NCBI GenBank assembly: GCA_021186555.1
Contig: JAJKFL010000011.1
Coordinates: 32,351,611-32,415,610 of the forward strand
From: Reticulitermes speratus
Lineage: Eukaryota; Arthropoda; Insecta; Blattodea; Rhinotermitidae
Direction: 5' to 3'
Length of the DNA: 64,000 bases
Position numbers and translations under genes: made by a program. Below are positions 51,252 to 60,929 of this stretch, piece by piece (the first letter of the stretch is position 1; each line of letters starts with the position of its first letter). The notes beneath the pieces were generated by a model. It made no database searches. It was given only the letters and a program-made list of their open reading frames with translations, and was not told the DNA's origin.

Positions 51252-51589
51252 AGTGATCTCACACAGGATGCGAAGTGTATGATAAACTTTAACCCCCCCC
51301 CCACACACACACACACACACACCTTCCCTCTCTCCTACTCCAATTTTGCAAATCAGACATTTCTGTTAGCTGTCTTTCTCTTATAAAACCACAAGAGCAC
51401 AAATTTTCCAAAAAATAAAAAATGTAGAAGCCGCCCCAAAATCCTAGACGCCGGAAGGGTGACATGAAGCAAGTCCCATAATGAGGACCCACAAATATTT
51501 AGGTGCCCCCATACAAAATTTAGTCGCCATGGCGACCTGGCGCCCGGGATTTGTGCACACTTTAATTAAACATATCGAACTGAAGTTCA
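51252..51589. other. Unassigned with (CA)n tract
   Basis: Poly-C then (CA)n at about 51294-51322. Nothing else is recognised. Confidence 0.4.
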
Positions 51590-51745
51590 TGATTTTACAC
51601 AGTCGCTCCGGGCAAATTCAGGGATAGCACCTATAAGTAGGCCACGACTACTTTCTTCGACCGCCTTTCTATATCACTTATCATCCTAGCATCAGATACT
51701 GCGTATTCTGAGCTGCCGACAGAGTCGTTAAATCAGCGATGTTTG
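51590..51745 (+). mobile_element. SINE family F fragment
   Basis: CGGGCAAATTCAGGGATAG, AGGCCACGACTACTTTC and CTGAGCTGCCGACAGAGTCG follow the order of family F. Confidence 0.6.
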
Positions 51746-51899
51746 CGGTTCACACGGCAGTGACGTCAATGTTCAGGGTAACCTAGAAATGGAGGCAGCA
51801 GGCTCCTACAAAATGCTGCTCTCTGCCAATCAAAGCACAAGGCGTGATGTCCTAGAAGACCATAATATTTAATAAGACAGCAATATAGTATAAGGTAAC

Positions 51900-52560
51900 A
51901 ATGAGGGGCGTTAGCGTAACCATTGTTGCCGTGGAAAGGCAATGAGTATTAAATGTTATGAGTGTGTGTGTGTGTCTGTATTCTTGCCTATGTTACCCGG
52001 CATGCAAATCGCATCCTTTCTGCGCTGTATTATATTGTCATCTGTGGCCTGTCTGGCTGTACCGAATTTTTCCACATTATCCCACAAACGGCGCGATTTT
52101 CGAAAAAAAAAATTACTGCACATAAAACGTGTGTTTTGACTTCCCCTGCAACTTTTGTGTGAAATATTTCTCATCCTAAGAATAATTCAGCGAGATATCA
52201 AACGTACATACGTCTTCATGTACAGTACCCGTTATTCTTGTCTGATTTTAATGAAACATGAATTTTCTCGACAGATTTTATAAAAACACTCATACCAAAT
52301 TTCATAAAAATCCGTCCAGTAGGAGCCGAGTTGTTCCATGCGGACGGACGGACAGACAGATACGCTGCTGGCTTTCTTTCTTTCCTACTCGGACTCTTGA
52401 CCCGTGAAGATGGGACCTATACGTTGCACGAAACGTCGGTAAACAATTACCACACGACGCCGCGTAATATCCCAGAAGAGCGCAGATCCCAGCAACATCG
52501 CGGCGGAAGACTGAAATCAAGGTTAGATACGACGAAGCTAATAGTCGCTTTTCGCAATTT
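51900..52560 (+). repeat. Interspersed repeat R1, copy 2, split by a ribozyme-like insertion
   Basis: The blocks CCATTGTTGCCGTGGAAAGG, CATCTGTGGCCTGTCTGGC and CCATGCGGACGGACGG match copy 1 at 22.2 kb. After the insertion (52366-52523) the repeat resumes with CGACGAAGCTAATAGTCGC, also found in copy 1. Confidence 0.85.
52366..52523 (+). repeat. Ribozyme-like element inserted into R1 with a 7-bp duplication
   Basis: AGATACG precedes it at 52359-52365 and recurs at its right edge. The insert starts CTGCTGGCTTTCTTTC, then CTCGGACTCTTGACCC, GTGAAGATGGGACC, GCACGAAACGTCGG, the GTAA/TTAC hairpin and ATATCCCAGAAGAG, and ends GCGGCGGAAGACTGAAATC. Comparing with the uninterrupted R1 copy 1 defines the boundaries. 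Confidence 0.75.
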
Positions 52561-52612
52561 TGCGAAAAGAGCATAAAAATAAATGTGAAATAATATTGCT
52601 GCTTTGCTTAGG

Positions 52613-53363
52613 GCAGGTTTGAGGTGATGGGGGCCAGGTAAATGTGAGATGTCTGGTTTGAGGTGATGGGGGCCAGGTAAATGTGAGATGGTCTGGTTTG
52701 AGGTGATGGGGGCCAGGTAAATGTGAGATGATCTGGTTTGAGGTGATGGGGGCCAGGTAAATGTGAGATGGTCTGGTTTGAGGTGATGGGGGCCAGGTAA
52801 ATGTGAGATGGTCTGGTTTGAGGTGAGGGGGCCAGGTAAATGTGAGATGGTCTGGTTTGAGGTGATGGGGGCCAGGTAAATGTGAGATGGTCTGGTTTGA
52901 GGTGATGGGGGCCAGGTAAATGTGAGATGGTCTGGTTTGAGGTGATGGGGGCCAGGTAAATGTGAGATGGTCTGGTTTGAGGTGATGGGGGCCAGTGTAA
53001 ATGTGAGATGGTCTGGTTTGAGGTGATGGGGGCCAGGTAAATGTGAGATGGTCTGGTTTGAGGTGATGGGGGCCAGGTAAATGTGAGATGGTCTGGTTTG
53101 AGGTGATGGGGGCCAGGTAAATGTGAGATGGTCTGGTTTGAGGTGACGGGGGCCAGGTAAATTGAATGTCTGGTTGAGGATGGCCAGAATGTGGATGTCT
53201 GGTTTGAGGTGATGGGGCCAGGTAAATGTGAGATGGTCTGGTTTGAGGTGATGGGGGCCAGGTAAATGTGAGATGGTCTGGTTTGAGGTGATGGGGGCCA
53301 GGTAAATGTGAGATGGTCTGGTTTGAGGTGATGGGGGCCAGGTAAATATGAGATGGTCTGGTT
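52613..53363. repeat. 40-bp minisatellite, about 19 copies
   Basis: The unit is GTCTGGTTTGAGGTGATGGG plus GGCCAGGTAAATGTGAGATG. Most units are identical; one degraded unit lies at 53158-53200. Because 40 is not a multiple of 3, all frames are read in turn. Two minus-strand frames of 284 and 306 codons (repeats of SHLPGPHHLKPDHLTFTW type) result and are not genes. Confidence 0.98.
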
Positions 53364-53655
53364 TCAACTATTGCATCGATGAACACCAGCACTAAGGAAG
53401 GATCCGTAAGGAGAGGGTCGAACTACCGTCGTATAAAAGCGACAGCCGCGCCCAGAAGCACTTAACAACCGGCAATCCATTAGCACGGGTGTTTGATTGC
53501 AACACGCAGCTGGAGGTCAGACGCCACCATCACCGTTATCACAAAAGCTGTCTGGAACACACCACCCCTTTGAGCATGCAGATCATCTAAACAATAAATA
53601 ATTTCAGCTCCTACCTCAAATAACACATACAGCTACTTCATTACAATTTCATACA
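53364..53655. other. Unassigned sequence containing a TATA box
   Basis: TATAAAAG at 53432-53439 follows a GTCGAACTACCGTCG patch. AATAAA at about 53592 lies 150 bp downstream. No coding frame connects the two. Confidence 0.3.
53432..53439 (+). promoter_or_regulatory. Candidate TATA box
   Basis: TATAAAAG is a strong match to arthropod TATA boxes and sits in non-repetitive sequence. There is no recognisable gene downstream before the SINE at 53656. Confidence 0.2.
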
Positions 53656-53830
53656 GATGTCTGTCTCTTGTGAGTGTTGTGTGTTGTCAGGTAGAGGTCT
53701 CTGCGACGGGCTGATCACTCTTCCAGAGGAGTCCTACCGAGTGTGGTGTGTCTGAGTGTGATCGTGAAGCCTCGATAATGAGGCGGCCTAGGCCACCAAG
53801 GGGCTGTCGAGCCATTGGGGAAAAAAAAAC
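53656..53830 (+). mobile_element. SINE family C, 5'-truncated
   Basis: It starts at GATGTCTGTCTCTTGTGAG, continues GGTAGAGGTCTCTGCGACGG and AGGCGGCCTAGGCC, and ends in poly-A (53820-53829). It lacks the tRNA-like head. Confidence 0.9.
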
Positions 53831-54149
53831 TTCTTTGGTGTGCCAGGTGCCAAGTACTGGTCCGAGATTAAGTCCCGAACTTAAACATCGAGGTTGTGTT
53901 AATGTGCTGCCTGGTAAGGGCTATTACACAGTGATAGGTGCGATAGACTGAGGAAATAACAGCTGGTCTCGGAACGTGACGGCCCGCGTGCGAAATATCC
54001 AGGCGACCTACAAAATTGATGGCATGCTGCGTAGACAGAGCCGCATGAAAAGTAGTCCTGTTGCAGAAATTCGTAATTGGTAGCAAATTACTTGCCAAGC
54101 AAACAACATAAACTTCACTTAAATGTTACTTTAATATGTAAATTTTCCC
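53831..54149. other. Unassigned sequence
   Basis: Nothing is recognised. Confidence 0.3.
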
Positions 54150-54435
54150 CCTCTTCTTAGGAAGTAGGGTAAAGGTAAAAAAGGTACAGTTTCCCTGTCC
54201 ACGTTATGAAGGCATATAGGGGCAACAGAGGAACAACTCCACTTACTCTTAATTTCGGCATTAGATAGAGGTGAGTGGCCAACTTCACGTCTCGGCCACT
54301 TTATTCCCAGGAAAAAGCCACGGTACCCATTGAACAGAAGGCTGGGTGGGCCCCAGAGTAGGTCTGGGCGTTTTAGATCACAGAAAAATCTCTTGCCCCT
54401 ACTGGGATTCGAACCCCTGATCGTCCAGCCCGTAA
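54150..54435 (-). mobile_element. SINE family A, diverged subfamily
   Basis: In reverse: CCACTTACTCTTAATTTCGG, TCTCGGCCACTTTATTCCC, GGCTGGGTGGGCCCCAGAG and a B box GGGATTCGAACCCC. The A-box end is cut off by the next SINE. Confidence 0.83.
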
Positions 54436-54718
54436 CGTTAACGCTTTCCCTATAACAGGGCATGAAGAACCAGAGGGGAGTAGAGGTATAGCTCTGCTCT
54501 TTCTTTAACCTCGGCGCTAGATGGGGGTGGGTGGTCAACGCCACGGCCCCGGCCGCTTTACCCCCGGGAAAGAGACCCGGTACCCATTGTATAGGAAGCT
54601 GGGTGGGCCCCAGGGCCGGTCTGGACGGGTGATGAAAATTTCGCCCCAACAGGGATTCGATCCCCGGACCGTCCAGCCCGTAGCGAGTCGCTATACCGAC
54701 TGAGCTGTCCTGGTTCCT
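54436..54718 (-). mobile_element. SINE family A, full length, inserted at the end of another SINE A
   Basis: It reads GCCAGGACAGCTCAGTCGG-like (A box) at 54718, then GGATCGAATCCCTG (B box), then the body to CCCTATAACAGGGCATG at 54445. It lies against the 5' part of the 54150-54435 copy, in the same orientation. Confidence 0.87.
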
Positions 54719-55034
54719 ATATCAGCAAGCAAATGTTCATTTAATTTATCAGCATTACAGCATCAGTTGCCCCCCGTCAGCTTGGGAGCACCTACCGTGC
54801 CGTACTTTAATTAACAGCCAGTGGAACTGAAAGTAAAAAAAAGTCTATTATCTGGCGTCACCCAGACTCAAAGTGAGTGAGAGAAGATTGAACTCCGTTA
54901 ATGGATTCGATCCGCGATGTCGTCGAGAAGTGGCTGATAAGGAACTTTTCGGTAAAAAAAACTGGTACAAAAATTCCGTATGTTAACACAGGAGCATCTT
55001 CCACGAACAGTTTCCTCGAATCTTGCTGCGATTA
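54719..55034. other. Unassigned sequence
   Basis: Nothing is recognised. Confidence 0.3.
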
Positions 55035-55130
55035 TTATCTCCACTGTTGGTGTTCCTTGAAGATGAGACAGATACGTTGTCCCGAAACGTCGGTAAAGGA
55101 TTACCATTACCCAGAAGAGCGCGGATCTCT
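55035..55130 (+). repeat. Ribozyme-like element, truncated
   Basis: CCTTGAAGATGAGACAG, ACGTTGTCCCGAAACGTCGG, GTAAAGGATTACC and CCAGAAGAGCGCGGATC. The CGACG part of the hairpin is deleted. Confidence 0.65.
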
Positions 55131-55137
55131 TCATCTA

Positions 55138-55233
55138 TTAAATTGTGCCTTTTCATTCTTAAGATTTTTTATATTACCATATAATATTACCACGTAATAT
55201 CAAAAATCTTAAGAATGAAAAGGCACAATTTAA
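55138..55233. repeat. 96-bp foldback (perfect 32-bp arms)
   Basis: Left arm 55138-55169, TTAAATTGTGCCTTTTCATT then CTTAAGATTTTT. The right arm 55202-55233 is the exact reverse complement. Adding ATATTAC/GTAATAT with a one-base bulge extends each arm to 39 bp. The ends are TTAA. Confidence 0.92.
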
Positions 55234-55439
55234 AGCAGCACTAAGAAGATAATTAAACGCACACTCCTTTTACTCTGTACATCAATTTCTTATTAGTACT
55301 GTTAACCTATAATACTGACGTCTAAGACTGCACATAGAATGTTTAAAGCATTTTGCAATGTACATTTTGTATGATTTTGTATGTTATGACTTATTCCACC
55401 TCCTCTTGTCTTGTGACAAAATTATGGATCCATGGAATG

Positions 55440-55440
<1 letters not shown>

Positions 55441-55473
<33 letters not shown>

Positions 55474-55482
55474 CGTATGCAT
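55441..55482. repeat. (TATG)n microsatellite
   Basis: About 9 to 10 TATG units, with a TACGTATGC break at the right. Confidence 0.95.
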
Positions 55483-55499
55483 CCTCGCGGCGGGAGCAT

Positions 55500-55735
55500 G
55501 AAATCACGGATAGTTATCCCTTTCTTAACGCCGTCACTAAATGTAGGCGAATGGTCATTTACACGCCCCGGTGTTCTGTCCCCAGGGTACTCACTGGATC
55601 GGACGTCCACCCAGACCCCCAAGTACCGGTCTGGACACTATGGAGAACAAAGAAGTCTCCGTCCTTCTCGGGATACAAACACCGGTCGCGTATCGTAGAC
55701 ACTACACTGACCGAACTGACATGCTGGACTTAATT
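55500..55735 (-). mobile_element. SINE family A, diverged
   Basis: In reverse: CCCTTTCTTAACGCCGTCAC, TTACACGCCCCGGTG, CCACCCAGACCCCCAAG, TACCGGTCTGGACACTATGG and a degenerate B box CGGGATACAAACACCGG. Confidence 0.75.
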
Positions 55736-55821
55736 GGAATTGGCTAAGAGAATTGGTCACGTATTGTGTGTACTAGAGGTGGGGTTCTGAAAGCTATCAC
55801 GATGTTGCTATATCGTCTGGC

Positions 55822-56195
55822 GTCATGTATTGAGTGAGGTGGGCGGGGCATGTAGCACGTATGGGTGAGGGGAGAGGTGCATACAGGGTTTTTGTGGGGA
55901 GACCTGAGGGAAGGAGACCACTTGGAAGACCCAGGCGTAGATGGGAGGATAATATTAAAATGGATCTTCAAGAAGTGGGATGGGGTGCATGGACTGGATT
56001 GATATGGCTCAGGATAGGGACAGGTGGTGGGCTGTTGTGAGTGCGGTAATGAACCTTCGGGTTCCATAAAACGCGGGGAATTTCTTGACTAGCTGACGAC
56101 CTGTTAGCTTCTCAAGAAGGACTCTGCTCCATGTAGTTAGTTAGTTAGTTAGTTAGTTAGTGTTAGTTAGTTAGTTAGTTAGTCATTTATTGAGT
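55822..56195 (+). mobile_element. LINE family 1, 5'-truncated copy with target duplication
   Basis: GTCATGTATTGAGT (55822-55835) and GTCATTTATTGAGT (56182-56195) flank it with one mismatch. The first codons read [17 protein letters not shown], then [39 protein letters not shown] in a shifted frame, the 3' UTR and (TTAG)n to 56181. Confidence 0.92.
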
Positions 56196-56279
56196 CCTGT
56201 CCACATGTCCGTGACAGAATATGTCATAATTCCCCAATTCCCCTCACATTATCAAACACAGTAACCAATAAGGCTTCTC

Positions 56280-56420
56280 ACAGCAGGGGAGCCTGGGTTC
56301 AATCACAATAGTCAACGTAGGATTTGTGGTGGACAAAGTGGCATTGGTACATGTTTTCCTCCGAGCACTTCGGTATTCTCCTGTCATTTAGCCTCTTCAT
56401 ATTCATTTATGTATCATCCA
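56280..56420 (+). mobile_element. SINE family E, plus orientation
   Basis: GCCTGGGTTCAATCACAATAG (B-box region), GATTTGTGGTGGACAAAGTG, TTTTCCTCCGAGCACTTCGG and TATTCTCCTGTCATTTAGCC follow family E order. Confidence 0.65.
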
Positions 56421-56768
56421 GGGGTGTACAGTGTGCCCGTTAAGAGGCTGCACTTGCTGAGACAGTCTTACCCTGCCGTAAGAAAATAAAGGAAAATAAG
56501 AGAACCGAACAGACGCCAGACCCACGCCGATCGCATGTCTGCACAGGAGCTGTTACAGCTATTGACTTCACATCTAAATGCGTGTCATGGCGTCACTTGA
56601 AAACTGTGTGCAGGCGTTAGGGAGAAGTAATCCTACGCTTATCGTATTGTTCCTACTTCTATCCCTCAATCTTCAGCAGACATGCACATAATTGCGGTAC
56701 CGAACACGAACATTTCTTCAAAATATTCAACTCAGTAGCAGACAGGGTAATGTTCTCGTTATAGTTAA
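56421..56768. other. Unassigned sequence
   Basis: Nothing is recognised. Confidence 0.3.
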
Positions 56769-56772
56769 TTAA

Positions 56773-56992
56773 CCATTTAATGACAAAACATAATGTTTTA
56801 TTTAACCTATTTCGTACCGCGCAGTGAACACTCTCCGTCTCGGTTTAAAAAAAAAGCAATCACTTAATGTTGAATAGGGCAAAGTCGCTGTTTTTTAGAT
56901 ACAAACAAAAAAAATCCACTGTGTGGGCAGAAATTAGAATTTTTGAACGTTAAACCTTGTGGTACGTAAAGTAACCACTGGGTTTTAATGGG
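56773..56992 (+). mobile_element. piggyBac-like MITE, 220 bp
   Basis: TTAA at 56769-56772 and 56993-56996. The ends CCATTTAATGAC and GGTTTTAATGG are imperfect inverted repeats. The interior TTCGTACCGCGCAGTGAACAC and GTGTGGGCAGAAATTAG matches the 38.6-kb copy. Confidence 0.9.
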
Positions 56993-57059
56993 TTAAGGGC
57001 TACTACATGAAAAAGTGTGAGGTAGTGGAGTTACAACTACACAAATTATTTACTTCGTC

Positions 57060-57172
57060 AATGGATTAAGGTGACTGGTAAGTTTCATTCCCCGGCTGGT
57101 TTATCTCAGGGAATGGGGCCCAGAAGCCCATTGGATGGGTCCCAGGGCCGGTCTGGGCTCTGTGGAAAAGAG
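57060..57172 (-). mobile_element. SINE family A fragment
   Basis: In reverse: CATTCCCCGGCTGGTTTAT, CTCAGGGAATGGGGCCCAG and CCCAGGGCCGGTCTGGGCTC, ending at GAAAAGAGACAAATGA, where a ribozyme-like piece follows. Confidence 0.7.
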
Positions 57173-57177
57173 ACAAA

Positions 57178-57256
57178 TGATGGGACAGATAGGCTGTCCC
57201 GAAACGTCGGTAACTACCAATCAACGCTGCGTCCAGAAGAGCGAAGACCTCAGAAA
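57178..57256 (+). repeat. Ribozyme-like fragment
   Basis: GGGACAG/CTGTCCC is a 7-bp stem at 57182-57200 with loop ATAGG, followed by GAAACGTCGG and CCAGAAGAGCG. The CTGANGA box is missing at the junction with the SINE. Confidence 0.6.
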
Positions 57257-57267
57257 TACAGTAATTA

Positions 57268-57446
57268 CAGTCGAACCCGGTTATAACGACATCGGTTTAA
57301 GTGACACCTCATCTATAGCGTCAGATATTCTGTGGTACCAATTAATTCCTCGCTGTTACCCATAACATTATACTCCTCGTTTATAACAACACTCGTTTAT
57401 AACGACACAAAATATCCAGTCCCTTTCATGACGTTATAACCGAGTT
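57268..57446 (+). mobile_element. pogo/Tigger-like MITE, right end broken
   Basis: It starts CAGTCGAACCCGGTTATAAC after TA. The interior is as in the 13.97-kb copy. After ATAACCGAGTTG the right terminus CGACTG is replaced. Confidence 0.88.
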
Positions 57447-57654
57447 GCTTCGCCTGCTTCTGTCTTTATCTACGCCAAATTAATAAACATAGAACTACGC
57501 CTTTAGGTTATCTGCCATTATAAATTAAACGCTTTGAGATTCATTCCAAAGAAACGATAATAACATCTTCATTATTTTTTTAACTGCACATTTCGAATGA
57601 CCTTCGTTTGTCACTATTTTCTGTACAGTTTCAATCGTCTAGCATTAGGAACAG
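57447..57654. other. Unassigned sequence
   Basis: Nothing is recognised. Confidence 0.3.
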
Positions 57655-57815
57655 CGCATAACCTTTGGGAAACAGAATCTGCCAACTTTAAGGAGAGGCA
57701 TGACGCCTCCATTCTCATGGTAGAATAATACTCCTAAAGAAGGAGGCAGTTCCTTCAAAATGTTGGTGCCTGTCTACCAAACTACATGGTGCCACACCCA
57801 AAACACATCTCTCAT
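57655..57815. repeat. Degenerate ribozyme-like element
   Basis: GGAGAGGCATGACGCCTCC, then GTCTACCAAACTACATGGTG and CCACACCCAAAACAC resembles the outer blocks of the family. Confidence 0.35.
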
Positions 57816-58512
57816 ACTCATCGCCGTGGAAATCTCAAAAGTCTCACGCGGATTTCTACTTGTCCAGTGTACCAGGGATCCGGTAATTAACTCTCCCTAA
57901 CCCACTCAACCACGCAACGCTTCCCACGCTGTTCCAGAACACTACCACATCAGCGATTGTCACGTAAAATATTCGTGTTGCTACCTTGCAGTTTGTTCTG
58001 TGACAGCTTAAAACATGCAGGCCCGAGTTTTGATGCGTACAACAAATCTTGGCGAGAAATTTGTTGTTAATTCTAAGTTTAAGGTAGAATATGAAGAAAA
58101 TGTCATTAGCCTACCTTAAGGTACAGCAGCTTGCACTGCGCGACCTTCCACAGCGAACCGAAGAGCCACAAAACAAAGTCACAGTTGTAGCAACCACACT
58201 GATTTCACGGTGAAGGTTGGCAGCCATCTTGCATAGACTTAACAGCACCTGCACAAAAATATTGGATAGATTTACAGGATTAGTAACTAGAAAGTACCAA
58301 CAATACTGCACAAATTTAATATATAACAAAGAGCGGTTAAATAATAATTTTAACTACGACTTTCAATTTTATTATTCAATAAAACGCACGGCGTGAACAA
58401 CGATGTGAGATTTACAGAGATAAGAAAACCGTGTCAAGAATGGAACAGATTTTCACTAAGAAAATTATTAGTCAAAAATAGCAGTGGCGGTGCTTTGAGA
58501 CAAAGTCTGGAA
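57816..58512. other. Unassigned; minus-strand open frame with donor-like site
   Basis: On the minus strand a frame from 58225, starting MAANLHREISVVATT, reaches CTTAAG followed by GTAGGC, a possible weak donor. AAGATGGCTGCC at its start is also a YY1-like motif. The evidence is too weak for a gene call. Confidence 0.2.
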
Positions 58513-58938
58513 ACTAAGTAGTATAAATAATAATAATAATAATTCTTGGCTCAACAGCCTGTATGGGCCTGGCCTCCTCTTGCTCCTCTTGTCGAGGTAC
58601 TAAGTCATGCGCATTCATGGCAGCTGTGACCGCCAGCTAGCCGCGCTTAGTGTTCTATCGATCCTGATGTGCACGCCAGAGCCATCTGGCAGCAGTCAGG
58701 AGACTGGATGAGAAATGGAGCAATTTGGCTTACGCAACATTTTTATTCATGCCCGTAAGGTTCTTTTACATGCCGTAAATCTACGACATGGGACCGACGG
58801 CTTACTTCCCCTCCGAAGGAAGTGGTGCTCCGGATTTTATCATCCTTAAAAATCCATCGACCTCGGTCGGATCGTACCCGCGAACCTTGGTCCAGTGGCG
58901 AGCACGCTAACCACTAGTCCACCGAGGTCGACTAAGTA
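58513..58938 (-). mobile_element. SINE family D, with probable target duplication
   Basis: ACTAAGTA occurs at 58513-58520 and 58931-58938. On the minus strand the tRNA-like head starts CGACCTCGGTGGACTAGTGG, with B box GGTTCGCGGGTACGATCCG. Then a long body containing CCATCGACCTCGG-type and GGGACCGACGGC blocks ends at an (AAT)n tract. Only one copy is seen in the window. Confidence 0.85.
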
Positions 58939-59214
58939 TAATATACCATTGTCTTTAAAACGCAAGCTGTTTTATCTTTAAATAGGGATGTTCTGACGGA
59001 CTGGGGATGTACACCTCATGGGCGAAGAGAAAATGGCGACGTTAGTTTAGTTTGCACCAAAACGTTATTATGGTACACATCACGTGCACACCCCGACGGA
59101 CGGACGGACGGACATAGCGTCCACTTACAGCCTTCGTTTCTTATTTCGTAAACAATTTCGTAACTGTAGATAATCTTTGTCAAATAGGAACAGGCCTGTA
59201 GTTCAAGATTCAAG
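58939..59214. other. Unassigned sequence
   Basis: A GACGGACGGACGGACGG repeat is at about 59095. Nothing else is recognised. Confidence 0.3.
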
Positions 59215-59400
59215 TCTTCCAGGATATGACGTCGTGCAGTTCAGTAAATAGTCACCGACGTTTCGGATAAGCTTAGTGGTTCCATCATCAGGGTCCAAGT
59301 AATCCCAAGTGGAAGGAGCCGCCAAGTTCATACGAAACGTTGATAACTATTTACCGAACGACACGGCGTCAAAAACCACTGTGCGAGCCTCGTATCTGGC
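59215..59400. repeat. Ribozyme-like inverted pair with an intact left core
   Basis: The minus core 59291-59261 is CTGATGA, T, a stem of GGA/TCC plus mismatches, then GAAACGTC. The right arm CATACGAAACGTTGATAAC and CGACACGGCGTC is inverted. The outer blocks TATGACGTCGTGCAGTTC and its partner match. Confidence 0.7.
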
Positions 59401-60689
59401 AGGCCATCACCAAGCTTGTGTGTTTGTTTTGTTGGCATTCCAGCATTAAAGACGCCTAGAGCCGGAGCAGTCTAGCTGGCTCCTAAAACTTTTAATGAAC
59501 TTGCGCAGTCCTGCTATAAACATCCTATATATAAATCAGAGGCCTTGTATCAAAAGAACCGCAATTCTACATAACTTGCTCTTACGTGCTGAGGCCAACG
59601 CTGCAAGGAGCTTGGTAACAATTATTTCGAGACTTCAAAGCCTTCATTGCGAATAAATTTATAATTTCGCTACGAACAGATACAAATCATTCTTCAGCGT
59701 CTGACATGAGGTTTCAGCACCCCTTCCATGTCAATGTCAACATTAGGATAGCTTCCCTGGGTGAGGAAAATTTGAGGGGAGTGTAATAACAAGTGGTACA
59801 CGCCAAGGGGTAACACCAGACACTTGGACAAGTCCTAATGGTAGGGGAGAGTCTATTTTTCACTGAGCAACCCCCCCCCCCTAAACGATTGAAAACCACG
59901 GCTTACTAAGGTAAGTAGGATTCACTGGCGCACCCAAATGGGGGGTCGCCGGGCTGCAGTCCCTCCCCAAAGCGAAATTAAAAAAAAAAAACACAAATTT
60001 TGTAGACACAAGATGATATCAAAGGTTTTACGTCATTTACGCTTCAGCCTAAATCAGCCACTAAAATCGGCTGATGACATGCATTGTTATATTGCAAAAT
60101 ATAATAAAAACTTATTAATATGTAATTCTTTTTTTTTTTTTTTACTTTTCCAGTTAGTTTTTAATTTTCCCTGTAACTAACTAGATGTCGGCTCGGAGAT
60201 TTTGAGATGATTTTCATAACATAGTTTGTAAAATCAAACACACATTATATATATAGCCTCAGGGTCCCCCCCCCCCCCCCCCCGCCCCAAAAAAATTCAG
60301 GGTAAGCTTACGGTAGGATTTATATTGTATTGTGGCCCTCATCGGAGGTAACGGTCTGTATTAGAATTCTGCCTTAAAATATCCTGTTGGGGTCATAAAC
60401 CGAACAACACAGTGTGAAAGTCTCAAACTTTTATGTGCAGGTAACAATTATTACTTCTTGTTCGACTCTTAACAGACCTGTACATTAAAACCTACGAATG
60501 AAAACAGTCTTGAAAATCCAGCACATGTATGAAATCGAAAAAAAATGTTACATTTACATATTTCACATTATCCATGATCCGTGCAGTGAACTGGTTCACA
60601 AGAATTCACGTTGTATTCGCCGTGCATCGTTATATAACTGGTTATCATTCACCAACAAATGCACAAAGATAATTTTTTCACTAATTACT
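59401..60689. other. Unassigned AT-rich sequence with homopolymers
   Basis: It contains poly-C tracts (59869-59881, 60266-60283), a poly-T at about 60128-60142 and poly-A tracts. No gene is supported. Confidence 0.4.
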
Positions 60690-60770
60690 TTATTAAAGGA
60701 TTTCCCCTATACGTATTTCGGCAAACTATATTGCCATCTTCAGGGGTCATTTTTGGTTTGTACATAGACC
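60690..60770 (-). ncRNA. Hammerhead-like core, intact
   Basis: The minus core 60743-60716 is CTGAAGA, T, a perfect GGCAA/TTGCC stem with loop TATAGT, then GAAATACG. The flank CCCCTATACGTATTTCGG matches the left arm at 25.65 kb, where the stem is GGCAT/ATGCC instead. Confidence 0.5.
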
Positions 60771-60929
60771 AATGTACATGTGTCAATATTGGTTATTATA
60801 CCATCTATAAAATTATATAAAAATTGTGTAAAGTTGTATTATAGTATTAAAATAGTACTAAAACAGCTTGTTAAAATTGATAGTACGATAGTATTAAATT
60901 ACATTCGCGGTAAAATTCACAAGGTTCAT

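Noticed and set aside
52447-53392. 284- and 306-codon proline/histidine-rich protein
   Set aside because: Made entirely of the 40-bp minisatellite read in rotating frames; two frames of the same strand are open at once.
58104-58330. Minus-strand 72-codon frame with MAANLHREIS start
   Set aside because: The donor match (GTAGGC) is weak, other frames across the same region give conflicting reading, and no acceptor or promoter supports it. Kept only as a note.
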